Positions 38,774 to 48,577 of a stretch of DNA of 54,579 bases are shown one piece after another (position 1 is the first letter of the stretch; every line of letters begins with the position of its first letter). Location: assembly GCA_003719395.1 (NCBI GenBank), contig RHMC01000033.1, forward strand, positions 1-54,579. The letters run 5' to 3'. The stretch comes from Streptomyces altiplanensis (lineage in GTDB: Bacteria > Actinomycetota > Actinomycetes > Streptomycetales > Streptomycetaceae). The notes beneath the pieces are model-generated. The model saw nothing but the letters and a program-made list of their open reading frames with translations. It had not been told where the DNA came from and did no database searches. The position numbers and the translations under genes were made by a program.

Positions 38774-39547
38774 CTAGGAAGCGCCGTCCGAGGTCTTGGG
38801 GAGCCGGCCGCCGTAGTCGACGGTCTCGTCCTTGTCCGGCGCTTCCAGCGTGAACCCCTCGTCCCAGTCGGCGAGCCTGACCACACCCGCGTCGCCCGCC
38901 CGCTCCAGCTTCAGCGGGTACGGCGTGCCGATCAGCGACACGGCGAGGCTGCCCCCCGTGCCCTTGCCGCCGGTGACCTCGATCGTACGGACGCCGCCGA
39001 CCTTGCGGCGGTCGCCCTTGGCCAGCTTGCCGTGCAGTCCGAGCAGGCCGTCGAGCAGGACGTCCTTGTCCGTGAAGCCGCGCAGCTGGTCGTACGCCGG
39101 ATCGCCGTCCGGGACCTTCACGTACTTGTCTTCCAGCTTGCCCGCGGCCGTCTCGTCGGACTCGGTGGGCTGCTCCGCCCCGTGGTCCCAGAAATCGGCG
39201 CCGGCCTTCATGAAGAGCTCGTCCTCGATGCGCAGCAGCTCGAACGTGCTGTCCTCGGAGGTCACGGAGCCCGTGCCGCCGTCCTCCTTGAGCCGCATGT
39301 CGAGCTTGTACGAGCGTCCCTTGCTGACGACGGTGCCCGAAAGCCGTACCGACTCCGCGTCGCGCGCCGCGTTCCGCGCCTTGGCCTCGATGGCCGAGGC
39401 CCGGAGTCTGCCCACCCCGTTGGTCCCCTTGTCCGGGTCCGGCGGTTGTTCCTCACCGCAGGCGGTGAGCGCCGCGGTCAGCCCGACGCACACGACGCCG
39501 AGCAGGGCAGCCCGGCGGGCTCGGGCGGCCGGGGGAAATGCAGTCAC
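38774..39547 (-). CDS. Secreted lipoprotein, possibly LppX/LprAFG-like
   Basis: About 257 residues. Signal peptide RARRAALLGVVCVGLTAALT ends in the lipobox LTAC, followed by an acidic/Pro spacer. The mature part has long beta-rich stretches (AESVRLSGTVVSKGRSYKLDMRL is one, EDELFMKAGADFWDHG another, then VGGVRTIEVTGGKG) like actinobacterial lipid-carrier lipoproteins, but identity is tentative. GTG 39547 with GAGAGG upstream is my start; ATG 39565 is also possible. A TACGCT box near 39590 may be the promoter. Confidence 0.65.
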   Translation of the reverse strand: MTAFPPAARARRAALLGVVCVGLTAALTACGEEQPPDPDKGTNGVGRLRASAIEAKARNAARDAESVRLSGTVVSKGRSYKLDMRLKEDGGTGSVTSEDSTFELLRIEDELFMKAGADFWDHGAEQPTESDETAAGKLEDKYVKVPDGDPAYDQLRGFTDKDVLLDGLLGLHGKLAKGDRRKVGGVRTIEVTGGKGTGGSLAVSLIGTPYPLKLERAGDAGVVRLADWDEGFTLEAPDKDETVDYGGRLPKTSDGAS

Positions 39548-39720
39548 AAGCGCACTGCCTCTCATACGGGTGTCCGGGGTGGCAGCAGGCAGCGTACCTG
39601 TGCCGTCTACGCTGTCCGGAAGGGAGCCGTCCGGGCGTCCCTTGAGAGCGGGGCGGACCTGCACGGGCTAGCCTGAACCCGTTATCGGCCTCTATTTACC
39701 GACATAGGGAGGCGCATCGG

Positions 39721-41013
39721 ATGGCATCAGGCGCTCCCCGGATCTTCGTCTCGCACCTCGCGGGCATCGCCGTGTTCGACCCGAACGGCGACCAGGTCGG
39801 CCGGGTGCGCGACCTGGTCGCGATGTTGCGGGTGGGCCGCAGGCCCCCGCGTCTGCTCGGCCTGGTCGTCGAGGTGGTGAGCCGGCGACGGATCTTCCTC
39901 CCCATGACGCGCGTGACGGGCGTCGAGTCGGGACAGGTCATCACGACCGGCGTGGTGAACGTGCGCCGTTTCGAGAAGCGCCCGACCGAGCGGCTGGTCC
40001 TGGGCGAACTCCTCGACCGCCGGGTGCGCCTGGTGGACACCGGCGAGGAGGTCACGGTCCTCGACGTCTCGGTCGTGCAGCTGCCCGCCCGCCGCGAATG
40101 GGAGATCGACAAGGTCTTCGTGCGCAAGGGCAAGGGCGGGGCGCTGCGGCGGCGCGGAGAGACGCTGACCGTGGAGTGGTCGGCGGTCACCGGCTTCTCG
40201 CTGGAGGAGCACGGACAGGGCGCGGAGAGCCTGCTGGCCACCTTCGAGCAGCTGCGCCCCGCCGACCTCGCGAACGCCCTGCACCACCTGACGCCCAAGC
40301 GGCGCGCCGAGGTGGCCGCCGCACTCGACGACGACCGGCTCGCCGACGTGCTCGAAGAGCTGCCCGACGACGACCAGGTGGAGATCCTCGGCAAGCTCAA
40401 GGAGGAGCGGGCGGCCGACGTCCTGGAGGCGATGGACCCGGACGACGCGGCCGACCTGCTCTCCGAGCTGCCCGAGGAGGACAAGGAGCGGCTGCTGATG
40501 CTGATGCGGCCGGACGACGCGGCCGACGTACGGCGCCTGCTCGCGTACGAGGAGCGGACGGCCGGCGGTCTGATGACGACCGAGCCGATCGTGCTGCGGC
40601 CCGACGCGACGGTCGCGGACGCCCTGGCGCGCGTACGGCAGCAGGACCTCTCCCCCGCGCTGGCCGCGCAGGTGTACGTCTGCCGGCCGCCGGACGAGAC
40701 GCCGACGGGCAAGTACCTCGGGACGGTGCACTTCCAGCGGCTGCTGCGGGAGCCGCCGTTCGCGCTGGTCGGCTCGGTCGTGGAGTCCGACCTGCCGCCG
40801 CTGTCGCCGGACACGCCACTGCCCGCGGTGACGAGCTACCTCGCGGCGTACAACATGGTCGCCGCCCCGGTCGTGGACGAGGGCCGTTCACTGCTCGGCG
40901 CGGTGACCGTCGACGACGTGCTCGACCACCTGCTGCCCGAGGACTGGCGCGAGACGGAGTTCCACGAGCCGCCGGGGGCCGCGCAGGACGAGGAGGCCGT
41001 CCGTGGCCGGTGA
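39721..41013 (+). CDS. Soluble MgtE_N/CBS-domain protein with N-terminal PRC-barrel-like domain
   Basis: 430 residues, intact, no TM. Residues 1-150 form two PRC-barrel-like beta modules (GIAVFDPNGDQVGRVRDLVA, LDRRVRLVDTGEEVTVLDV). Residues 170-285 are an MgtE_N superhelix with repeated LADVLEELPDDDQVEIL and DPDDAADLLSELPEEDKERL units, followed by two CBS domains (TTEPIVLRPDATVADALARV; SYLAAYNMVAAPVVDEGRSL). The membrane channel domain of MgtE is absent, so this looks like a Mg2+ sensor without a pore. GGGAGG precedes ATG 39721; a TAGCCT box is near 39670. It overlaps the DUF1003 gene. Confidence 0.85.
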   Translation: MASGAPRIFVSHLAGIAVFDPNGDQVGRVRDLVAMLRVGRRPPRLLGLVVEVVSRRRIFLPMTRVTGVESGQVITTGVVNVRRFEKRPTERLVLGELLDRRVRLVDTGEEVTVLDVSVVQLPARREWEIDKVFVRKGKGGALRRRGETLTVEWSAVTGFSLEEHGQGAESLLATFEQLRPADLANALHHLTPKRRAEVAAALDDDRLADVLEELPDDDQVEILGKLKEERAADVLEAMDPDDAADLLSELPEEDKERLLMLMRPDDAADVRRLLAYEERTAGGLMTTEPIVLRPDATVADALARVRQQDLSPALAAQVYVCRPPDETPTGKYLGTVHFQRLLREPPFALVGSVVESDLPPLSPDTPLPAVTSYLAAYNMVAAPVVDEGRSLLGAVTVDDVLDHLLPEDWRETEFHEPPGAAQDEEAVRGR

Positions 41014-41589
41014 CAGGGGCGCCGAGCCGAGGGAGCGCGGCCGGGCCGCGACGGGCGCGAGCGCGCTGCCGCGGGCGCCCGGGTGCGCCCTGGACCAGCC
41101 GCGCGCCCCGCGCAAGCGGCTGCTTCCGGAGTACGACCCGGAGGCCTTCGGCCGCTCTCGGAGCGGATCGCCCGCTTCCTGGGCACGGGGCGCTTCATCG
41201 TCTGGATGACGCTGATCATCATCGTGTGGGTGGTCTGGAACGTCTTCGCGCCCCCCGCCCTGCGCTGGGACGAGTACCCGTTCATCTTCCTGACGCTGAT
41301 GCTGTCCCTCCAGGCGTCGTACGCCGCCCCGCTGATCCTCCTCGCGCAGAACCGCCAGGACGACCGGGACCGCGTCACCCACGAGCAGGACCGCGCGCAG
41401 AACGAGCGGTCCATCGCGGACACCGAGTACCTCACGCGGGAGATCGCGTCGCTGCGGATGGGGCTCGGCGAGGTCGCCACCCGCGACTGGATCCGCTCGG
41501 AGTTCGTGGACCTGATCAAGGAGATGGAGGAGCGGCGCTCCCTATTCCCGCCCGAGCCCGCTTCCGGGAGTGACGAAGGCGACCGCTGA
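41003..41589 (+). CDS. DUF1003 two-TM membrane protein
   Basis: About 195 residues. After a variable N-terminus comes ERIARFLGTGRFIVWMTLII, VWNVFAPPALRWDEYPFIFL and LMLSLQASYAAPLILLAQNRQ (two TM helices), then a charged coiled helix DDRDRVTHEQDRAQNER typical of DUF1003. A frameshift near 41155 splits the N-terminal segment. GTG 41003 overlaps the last codons of the MgtE_N/CBS gene, so the two are translationally coupled and probably act together. The function of DUF1003 is not established. Confidence 0.85.
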
Positions 41590-41620
41590 CGGGGCTTTCC
41601 CGGGGCGGCAGTACGCGCCG

Positions 41621-41626
41621 TACCAT
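41621..41626 (+). promoter_or_regulatory. -10 box of leaderless mrp gene
   Basis: TACCAT, 6 nt before ATG 41633. It sits just after the DUF1003 stop, so mrp may have both its own start and read-through transcription. Confidence 0.45.
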
Positions 41627-41632
41627 CACGGT

Positions 41633-42767
41633 ATGGCTATGGAAGACGCGGTGCGCGAAGCACTGGCGACGGTGAACGACCCCGAGATCCACCGACCGAT
41701 CACTGAACTCGGCATGGTCAAATCGGTTGAGATCGGGGCAGACGGCGCGGTTGCTGTCGCGGTCTATCTCACCGTCTCCGGCTGTCCGATGCGCGAGACC
41801 ATCACCAGCAACGTGCGCGAGGCGGTCGAGCGCGTCGAGGGTGTGACGAGCGTCTCCGTCGAGCTCGACGTGATGAGCGACGAACAGCGCAAGGAACTCG
41901 CGGGCGCGCTGCGCGGCGGCACCGCCGAGCGCGAGGTGCCCTTCGCCCAGCCCGGCTCGCTGACCCGGGTCTACGCGGTGGCGTCCGGCAAGGGCGGCGT
42001 CGGCAAGTCCTCGGTGACGGTCAACCTGGCCGCGGCGATGGCGGCGGACGGGCTGAAGGTCGGTGTCGTCGACGCGGACATCTACGGCCACAGCGTGCCG
42101 CGCATGCTGGGCGTGGACGGCAGGCCCACCCAGGTCGAGAACATGATCATGCCGCCGTCGGCGCACGGCGTGAAGGTCATCTCGATCGGCATGTTCACGC
42201 CGGGCAACGCGCCGGTGGTGTGGCGCGGCCCGATGCTGCACCGCGCGCTCCAGCAGTTCCTCGCGGACGTGTACTGGGGCGACCTGGACGTGCTGCTGCT
42301 CGACCTGCCGCCGGGCACCGGCGACATCGCGATCTCGGTGGCGCAGCTCGTTCCGAACGCCGAGATCCTCGTGGTGACGACGCCTCAGCAGGCGGCGGCC
42401 GAGGTCGCCGAGCGGGCCGGCTCCATCGCCGTGCAGACCCACCAGAAGATCGTCGGCGTCGTCGAGAACATGTCGGGCCTGCCGTGCCCGCACTGCGACG
42501 AGATGGTCGACGTCTTCGGCACCGGCGGCGGCCAGAAGGTCGCCGAGGGACTGACGAAGACGACCGGCGCGAACGTGCCGGTGCTGGGCGCCATCCCGAT
42601 CGACGTACGGCTGCGGGAGGGCGGTGACGAGGGCAAGCCCGTCGTGCTGACCGACCCGGACTCGCCGGCCGGTGCCCGCACTGCGGGCGATCGCGGGCAA
42701 GCTGGGCGGCCGCGCGCGCGGCCTGTCGGGCATGTCGCTGGGCATCACCCCCCGCAACAAGTTCTGA
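41633..42767 (+). CDS. mrp: Mrp/NBP35-type P-loop iron-sulfur cluster carrier
   Basis: About 378 residues. N-terminal MIP18/DUF59 domain (ALATVNDPEIHRPITELGMV) is followed by the deviant Walker A SGKGGVGKSS, VVDADIYGHSVP, LLLDLPPGTGD and the cluster-binding CPHC within MSGLPCPHCDEM. It binds and delivers Fe-S clusters in the cytoplasm. One frameshift near 42675; the repaired end reads ALRAIAGKLGGRARGL to RNKF. ATG 41633 lacks a Shine-Dalgarno site. From memory, mrp lies near the same MgtE-like/TatB/HtrA genes in mycobacteria. Confidence 0.95.
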
Positions 42768-42793
42768 CCCGTTTCGGGGCTCTTGCCGGGGAC

Positions 42794-42837
42794 GACGAAG
42801 GGGGGCACCGCCCGTGTGGGCGCGCCCCCCCTTCGTC
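42794..42837. terminator. Bidirectional terminator after mrp
   Basis: GACGAAGGGGGGC pairs with GCCCCCCTTCGTC across a GC-rich loop of about 17 nt, between convergent genes. Confidence 0.8.
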
Positions 42838-42858
42838 ATGCCTCCGGGCCGGCTCCGC

Positions 42859-43539
42859 CTAGTCGTGGGCGTACGTCGTGATGTCCTTGATCACCGAGAA
42901 GCCCAGTCCGTACGCGCTCATTCCGCGCCCGTACGCCCCCAGGATCACGCCGTCCTCGCCCGCTCCCGCCAGTACCCAGCCGAACTCCGTCTCACGGTAG
43001 TGGAAGGGCGCCGGAACGCCGTCCACCGGCAGTGACAGCGACGACCAGACGGGTCCCGACAGATCGTCGGCCAGCTCGAAGGCCGTCTCGGTCTGCTGGT
43101 CCAGCCAGTCGTCGCGCAGCGAGTGGTCGAGCTGCGCGGGCCAGGTGGCGGAGAGCAGGCCGGAACCGGCCAGCCAGGCGGCGGAGGAGACCGACGTGGC
43201 CTCCAGCACACCCGTACCGTCCTCACTGCGCCGAACGGGGCTGTTGGCGACTGTGACGACCACCACGAAGCTCTCCCTCTCCTGGGCGTCGTCGGCGGTG
43301 GGCCGTATCGACGGCTCTTCGCCGTGGCCCGTGGATCCGTACTGCACCGTGCCGTCCGCCGCCATGCCGACCTGCATCAGCCAGCGGGGCCCGGTGAACG
43401 CCTCGTCCAGCCCGTACCAGGGGAAAGGTGCGCGCAGATAGCCGTCGACCGTACGCCGGGCCGCTGGCACCCCCTCCGCTGTGGACGTGCTGGGCGACAG
43501 GGGTGCTTCCTGCGCTCCGACCCGACTCGTGGTCTCCAT
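42859..43539 (-). CDS. Hypothetical protein between mrp and tatB
   Basis: 226 residues, intact. No signal peptide, TM or cysteine-rich motif. Recognisable stretches include VDGYLRAPFPWYGLDEAFTG, RWLMQVGMAADGTVQYGSTG, ESFVVVVTVANSPVRR and GEDGVILGAYGRGMSAYGLG, which suggest a compact beta-rich fold. I cannot assign a family. AAGGAGG lies 11 nt before ATG 43539. Confidence 0.7.
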   Translation of the reverse strand: METTSRVGAQEAPLSPSTSTAEGVPAARRTVDGYLRAPFPWYGLDEAFTGPRWLMQVGMAADGTVQYGSTGHGEEPSIRPTADDAQERESFVVVVTVANSPVRRSEDGTGVLEATSVSSAAWLAGSGLLSATWPAQLDHSLRDDWLDQQTETAFELADDLSGPVWSSLSLPVDGVPAPFHYRETEFGWVLAGAGEDGVILGAYGRGMSAYGLGFSVIKDITTYAHD

Positions 43540-43657
43540 CTATCCGGCCGCCTCCTTGATCCGTGGCGTCCGGCGCGGCCCGCCCCCCTCGGGCGTCCTC
43601 GCATCCGGACAGATGGAGGATAGCCACCTTGACGCGGCTCGGCCGGAAGGGCGGGCC

Positions 43658-44128
43658 TCAGGTGGCGTCTGCGTCGAAGGGCGGGCGCTCGCCCCCGGCA
43701 GGCGTTTCGCGCTTCTTGAGCAGGTCCGGAGCACCGGCCGGCTCCTTCGACAGGTTCGCCCTGCCGGCGGAGCCGTTCGGGGAACCAGCCGACGAACCGC
43801 TGTCGCGCCCGTGCACCGCGTCGGCGACCTCGGCCATCTCGCTCTTGAGGTCGAAGCTGCTGCGGATCTCCTTGAGCCCGAGGTCGTCGTTCTCCATCAG
43901 CTGCTTGCGGACGAAGGTCTTCGGGTTCAGGTCCTCGAAGTCGAAGTCCTTGAACTCCGGACCGAGTTCGGAGCGGATGTCCTGCTTCGCGCTCTCGGAG
44001 AACTCACGGAGCTTGCGGATCATCCCCGTGACGTCCTGGATGAGCTTCGGCAGCTTCTCCGGCCCGAAGACGAGCACAGCGAGGACCACGAGCGTCACCA
44101 GCTCGAGTGCGCCTATGTCACTGAACAC
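43658..44128 (-). CDS. tatB: Twin-arginine translocase subunit TatB
   Basis: 156 residues. The N-terminus MFSDIGALELVTLVVLAVLVFGPEKLPKLI has the single TM helix and the FGPEKLP hinge of TatA/B proteins. It is followed by an amphipathic helix, and the long acidic then low-complexity C-terminal tail fits TatB. It acts with TatC as receptor for folded twin-arginine precursors. GTG 44128 has AAGGAG 7 nt upstream. It follows the HtrA-like gene, as in the mycobacterial sigE-rseA-htrA-tatB cluster. Confidence 0.9.
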   Translation of the reverse strand: MFSDIGALELVTLVVLAVLVFGPEKLPKLIQDVTGMIRKLREFSESAKQDIRSELGPEFKDFDFEDLNPKTFVRKQLMENDDLGLKEIRSSFDLKSEMAEVADAVHGRDSGSSAGSPNGSAGRANLSKEPAGAPDLLKKRETPAGGERPPFDADAT

Positions 44129-44292
44129 CTTGTTGCTCCTTGGGTTCTCCGCGCCCGCAGGTCGGGTGGGCCTCCCCGCCGCAGGCAGAGGACCGGTCCG
44201 GGCCCGGTCCACGGTACCCGCCCGATCTGTCCGGACGGTACCTTCACGCAACACTCATGTGGACGCTTGTGCCGTCGCTCACGTTCTGCCGC

Positions 44293-45878
44293 TCACGTGC
44301 CGTCCGCCGAGCCGAGCGTCACGGTCACGGCCCGCTCCCGGCCCGCGCGCACCACGGTCAGTTCGAGGCGGTCGCCGGGGCGGTGGGCGCGGATCCTGAC
44401 GATCAGCTCCTGGCCGTTGTGCACCTTCCGGCCGTCGACCTCGGTGATGATGTCGCGCGGCTCGATGCCGCCCGGGCGCCGGGGCCGTCGGGCGTCACCG
44501 CCGGGCCTTCTGCGCCCTTGGTGCCGACGCGGGCGCCGTCGCCCGCGTACTTCATGTCCAGGGTGACGCCGATCACCGGGTGCGTCGCCCGGCCCGTGTT
44601 GATCAGTTCCTCGGCGACCCGCTTGCCCTGGTTGATGGGGATCGCGAAGCCCAGACCGATGCTGCCGCCCTGGCCCCCCTCCAGGCCCGTACCGCTGTCG
44701 GCCGCCCGTATCGCACTGTTGATGCCGATGACACGGGCCTGGGTGTCCACCAGCGGTCCACCCGAATTGCCCGGGTTTATCGGAGCGTCGGTCTGGAGCG
44801 CGTTGACATAGCTGATGTCGCTGCCGTCGCCCTTCTCGCCGCCCGCGGTGATGGGGCGCTCCTTGGCGCTGATGATCCCGGAGGTCACGGTGTTCTGGAG
44901 GTCGAACGGTGCGCCGATGGCCACCACCGGATCCCCCACCCGCACGTTCTCGGAGTTGCCCAGGGGCAGCGGCTTGAGCCCGTCGACCCCCAGGACGCGG
45001 ACGACCGCGAGGTCGTAGCCGCTGTCCTTGCCGACGATCTTCGCCTTGGCGCTCTGGCCGCCGCTGAAGGTGACGGTGATGGTGCCGCTCGCCCGGCCGG
45101 GTCCACCACGTGGTTGTTGGTGAGGATGTGGCCCTTCGCGTCGAGCACGAAGCCGGTGCCCGTGCCCTGCTCGCCGGCCCCGCTGACATGCAGGGTGACC
45201 ACGCTCGGCAGGGCGCTGGCCGCGATGCCCGCGACGCTGTCGGGGGCGCGGCCCTTGCCGTCCTCCGCCCGGGCCTGGGGAAGCTCGACGCGGGTGATGC
45301 CGCCGTTGCGTTCGACGTACGACCCGACGCCGCCGCCGACGCCGCCGGCGACCAGCGCGATCAGCAGCGCCGGCGAGCAGCGCACCCGGGCGGCCCTTCT
45401 TCTTCCGGCCGCCGTCCGCTCCCGACGGATCACCGGGGTGGACCAGCGGCTGCCGGTGCGCGCCCCAGGGGTCGTACTGCAGCCAGTGGGAGGGCTGGAG
45501 GTGCGGCGCCGGGGGGCGCGCCGGCCCCGGTCGCCGAAGGCGCTGCCGGCGGTACGAAGGTGCCCTGCGGCGGGGTCGGCACCGGCCGCTGCACGGGCGG
45601 CGCGGGGGCCCAGGGCCCGGGGCCCCGTACGGCGGTGTTCGCGTACGATCGGGCGCGTGCAGGGGCTGCGGACGCGGCTGCGGACGCGTGGGCCCGGAGC
45701 CCTGCGGCGTCACGGGGACGGGCTCCGCGGCTACCGGCACCGGCTCGGCGGCTTCGGCCGCCGAAGGCCCGGCCGTCCGGTCGGCCGCCTGGGCCGGGAC
45801 CGGCCCCGGTGTCCGGTGGACCGGCGCGGGACGGCTCCACCACTTCGCCTTCGGCCCGGTGGGCATGCCCTCGTCCAT
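44293..45878 (-). CDS. HtrA/DegP-like membrane-anchored serine protease with PDZ domain
   Basis: About 530 residues. A Pro-rich cytoplasmic N-terminus and one TM (ALLIALVAGGVGGGVGSYV) precede a trypsin-like domain. The catalytic triad is His in ILTNNHVVD, Asp in SGYDLAVVRVLG and Ser in NPGNSGGPLVD. A C-terminal PDZ domain includes GIEPRDIITEVDGRKVHNGQ. It degrades or senses misfolded envelope proteins. Frameshifts lie near 45590, 45420, 45105 and 44480. ATG 45878 has GGGGAG just upstream. It belongs to the sigma/anti-sigma/HtrA/TatB block, suggesting envelope-stress control. Confidence 0.85.
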
Positions 45879-45972
45879 GTTCTCCCCGCAACCCCACGAG
45901 CACGCCCGTCGGGCAGTGCCACTTCGCTGTCCGCGCCCCCGTGGGGGCACCCCTCCCAGGATTCAACCAGTC

Positions 45973-46900
45973 TCAGGGGTAAACGGGCAGCCCGGACGGG
46001 GAGGGAGCGGCCAGCCGCAGCGGCGACGGCGGTGCGGTCAGCAACGGGCTCCGGCCGGGGACCGGCCCCAGCGACAGGGCGGAAGCCGACGGACGTATCA
46101 GCGGCACCGGGAGCTGGCCGGTGAGCGCGGGCGCCGAGAAAGGCTGCGTCAGCGAGACATCCTGGGCTCCGGCAGCCACCGGGCCGGCCGTGGCGGCGGG
46201 GGCGGGCCGCGCGGTGGACACGGCGAGGAGGCCGTTGCCCGCGGTGCGGCGGGCGTGTTCTCCGTGGCGGCACCGCTCGGGCCCGCCGCACGCAGCGGCG
46301 TGACGTTGTTGCCCGATCCGCCGCTCCTGGCACTGGGCTCGCCCGCGGATCCGACGGGCATGGCGCCGCCGATCGCGAACGCGGCGAGCGAGACGGCGCT
46401 CGCCGCGCGAAGGCCAGCCGCCTGCCGCGCCCGCCGGAGCGCTCCGCCTCCGCGCGACCCACGTCATGGATCCGGAAACCACGGCCGGACGCGGCGCCGG
46501 GCAGTGCGCCGCCGTGCCCGGCGGCCGGCACGTAGTGGAAGTCGAAGGTGCCGCCGGGTCTCGCTCCCGGGGCATTGCCGCCGAAGACTCCGTGCCCGAA
46601 GCCTCCCTGCCCGAACGGTCTGGTGCCGTCGCCGTCCTCACCGTCGGGCCCGCCACCGGATCCGCCGCCGGGCAGCCCCTGGAGCCGGGCGAGCAGCCCC
46701 TCGGAGGGCGGCGGCGGAGCGGTCGTGGAGAAGACGTTCTTCAAGCGGCGCTGGGCATCGGCCTCGGCCTTGCACTTGGCGCAGGTCGCCAGGTGCGACA
46801 GGACACGCTCGCGGACGTCGTGGCTCAGCTCGCCGTCCACCAGGGCGGCCAGCCGGTCCCCCAGGTGCTGCTCGGCAGAGGTCGGTCGGGTGCCACTCAC
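45973..46900 (-). CDS. Zinc-dependent (ZAS) anti-sigma factor, RseA-like
   Basis: About 309 residues. The N-terminal HC2-type anti-sigma domain contains H-x3-C-x2-C ([12 protein letters not shown]) after [22 protein letters not shown] long Gly-rich linker, a probable TM ([16 protein letters not shown]) and a Ser/Pro/Ala-rich tail follow. It should bind and inhibit the ECF sigma factor encoded upstream until released by stress. GTG 46900 overlaps the sigma stop by 3 nt, so translation is coupled. Frameshifts lie near 46440 and 46235. Confidence 0.85.
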
Positions 46901-47747
46901 TCGGCTCCGCCCTCTCCGCCCACCACGGGGCCACCGGGGCCCACGGTCGCGAGCGAGCGCTGCTCGGCGCGCGCTTCGGGAGACCGGTGCTTCAGAGCCT
47001 TGCGCAGGTGGGAGCGGCCGCGGTGGATGCGGCTGCGTACGGTCCCGAGCTTGACGCCCAGGGTCGCGGCGATCTCCTCGTACGACAGGCCCTCGATGTC
47101 ACAGAGCACGACCGCCGCCCGGAACTCGGGCGCGAGGGTGTCCAGCGCCTGCTGCACGTCCGCGTCGAAGTGGGTGTCGTTGAAGACCTGCTGCGGGGAC
47201 GGCTCGCGGCTCGGCAGCCGCTCCGCAGCGTCGTCGCCGAGCGCGTCGAAGCGGATGCGCTGCTTGCGGCGGACCATGTCCAGGAACAGGTTGGTCGTGA
47301 TGCGGTGCAGCCAGCCCTCGAAGGTGCCGGGCGTGTACGTCGACAGCGAGCGGAAGACGCGGACGAAGACCTCCTGCGTGAGGTCCTCGGCGTCGTGCTG
47401 ATTTCCTGTCAGGCGGTAGGCGAGACGGTAGACGCGACCGCTGTGCGTGCTGACGATCTCCTCCCACGTGGGAGCGTCCACGCCTGAGATTCCGCATCTG
47501 AGGCGAAAGTCGCGGTCTGTGCGGAGTGCGTGGGACGTGCGCGGTCAGCAATGTCGGTCACGGATTTCGGCTCACCCGCCGACCTGAGAAAGCGCCGCAG
47601 CACTCCTCCCCGATCCACAGGCGCAGCCGCACCTCCCCTATCGGCTCTGGTGGTGTCCAGCGGAGCCCCTACCATAGCCACCTCGCCCGTTAGCTCCGGA
47701 TAAGCATCTTTACGTGAATTTGGAACTTGCATGCGGTCCTGATCCAT
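46897..47747 (-). CDS. ECF sigma factor, mycobacterial SigE-like
   Basis: About 283 residues. Region 2: [37 protein letters not shown] and [20 protein letters not shown]; region 4: [21 protein letters not shown] core ORF starts at GTG 47481, but restoring one base near 47475 joins it to an N-terminal extension ([20 protein letters not shown]), as in the long mycobacterial SigE. Candidate starts are ATG 47747 (GGGGAG upstream), 47732 and 47675; the first codons are unusually AT-rich, so 47675 may be the true one. Not the streptomycete cell-envelope SigE. Confidence 0.85.
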
Positions 47748-47845
47748 GTCTCCCCGTCCTCTTCTAACGCCCGGTCCCATCTGCGGGTTCCCGACGCCAG
47801 CGGATACAGTCACGGTTGCGCCAACTACGGGGACAGGAGAGGGCC

Positions 47846-48481
47846 ATTACCGCCAACCGGCAGACGAACTGGGCGTTCGCCGACGCCTATGTCGCCGAGG
47901 ACGAAGCCCTGCGCTGGGCGCGTGACCGGGCCGAGGAGGCAGGACTGCGCTCGGTGTCGCCCGGCACCGGCGCCGCGCTGCGCCTTCTCGCCGCCACCGC
48001 GGACGCCAAGGCGGTGGCCGAAATCGGTACGGGCACCGGCGTTTCCGGCATCTACCTGCTGAACGGGATGCGGCCCGACGGCGTGCTCACCACCGTGGAC
48101 CCGGAGCCGGAGCGGCAGCAGTTCGCCCGCGAGGCGTTCCGCGCGGCCGGCTTCGCCGGGAACCGTGCGCGCTTCATTCCCGGCCGCGCCCTGGACGTGC
48201 TCCCCCGTCTCGCCGACGGCGGGTACGACCTCGTCTTCTGCGACGGCGACCTGCACGAGTGCCTGGACTACCTCGCCGAATCGTTGCGTCTGCTGCGACC
48301 CGGCGGAATCGTCGTGTTCGAAGGCGTCTTCGCGGACGGCCGTACGGTCGACTCCTCGGCGCAGGCGGTGGAGGTCCAGCGCCTGCGCGAACTGCTGCGC
48401 GAGGTGCGCGAGAGCCGCAGTCTCCTCCCGACGCTGCTCCCGGTCGGCGACGGCCTCCTCTGCGCGGTACGCCGCAGCTGA
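47846..48481 (+). CDS. SAM-dependent O-methyltransferase
   Basis: 211 residues. SAM-binding motif AEIGTGTGVSGIYLLNGM, then LTTVDPEPERQQFAREAFRAAG, YDLVFCDGDLHECLDYL and LLRPGGIVVFEGVFADG, matching the class I O-methyltransferase family (Rv1220c type). The frame from 47816 begins with TTG, but a TACAGT box at 47805-47810 places the transcript start near 47816. AGGAGAGGG then lies just before ATT at 47846, giving MTANRQTNWAFAD; either a non-standard ATT start or a base error. Divergent from the sigma-factor gene. Confidence 0.85.
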   Translation: MTANRQTNWAFADAYVAEDEALRWARDRAEEAGLRSVSPGTGAALRLLAATADAKAVAEIGTGTGVSGIYLLNGMRPDGVLTTVDPEPERQQFAREAFRAAGFAGNRARFIPGRALDVLPRLADGGYDLVFCDGDLHECLDYLAESLRLLRPGGIVVFEGVFADGRTVDSSAQAVEVQRLRELLREVRESRSLLPTLLPVGDGLLCAVRRS

Positions 48482-48519
48482 CCCGGGCCGCCCCGCGCGG
48501 CGGCCCGGGGCCGGACACA

Positions 48520-48558
48520 CCACTGCCCCGGCACGCTCGTGGCGTGCCGGGGCAGTGG
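48520..48558. terminator. Bidirectional terminator between methyltransferase and DUF3117 genes
   Basis: Perfect 17-bp stem CCACTGCCCCGGCACGC with a 5-nt TCGTG loop. A second hairpin (CCGGGCCGCC arms) at 48483-48508 follows the methyltransferase stop directly. Confidence 0.85.
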
Positions 48559-48577
48559 AAAGTTCGGTGCTTCCGCG

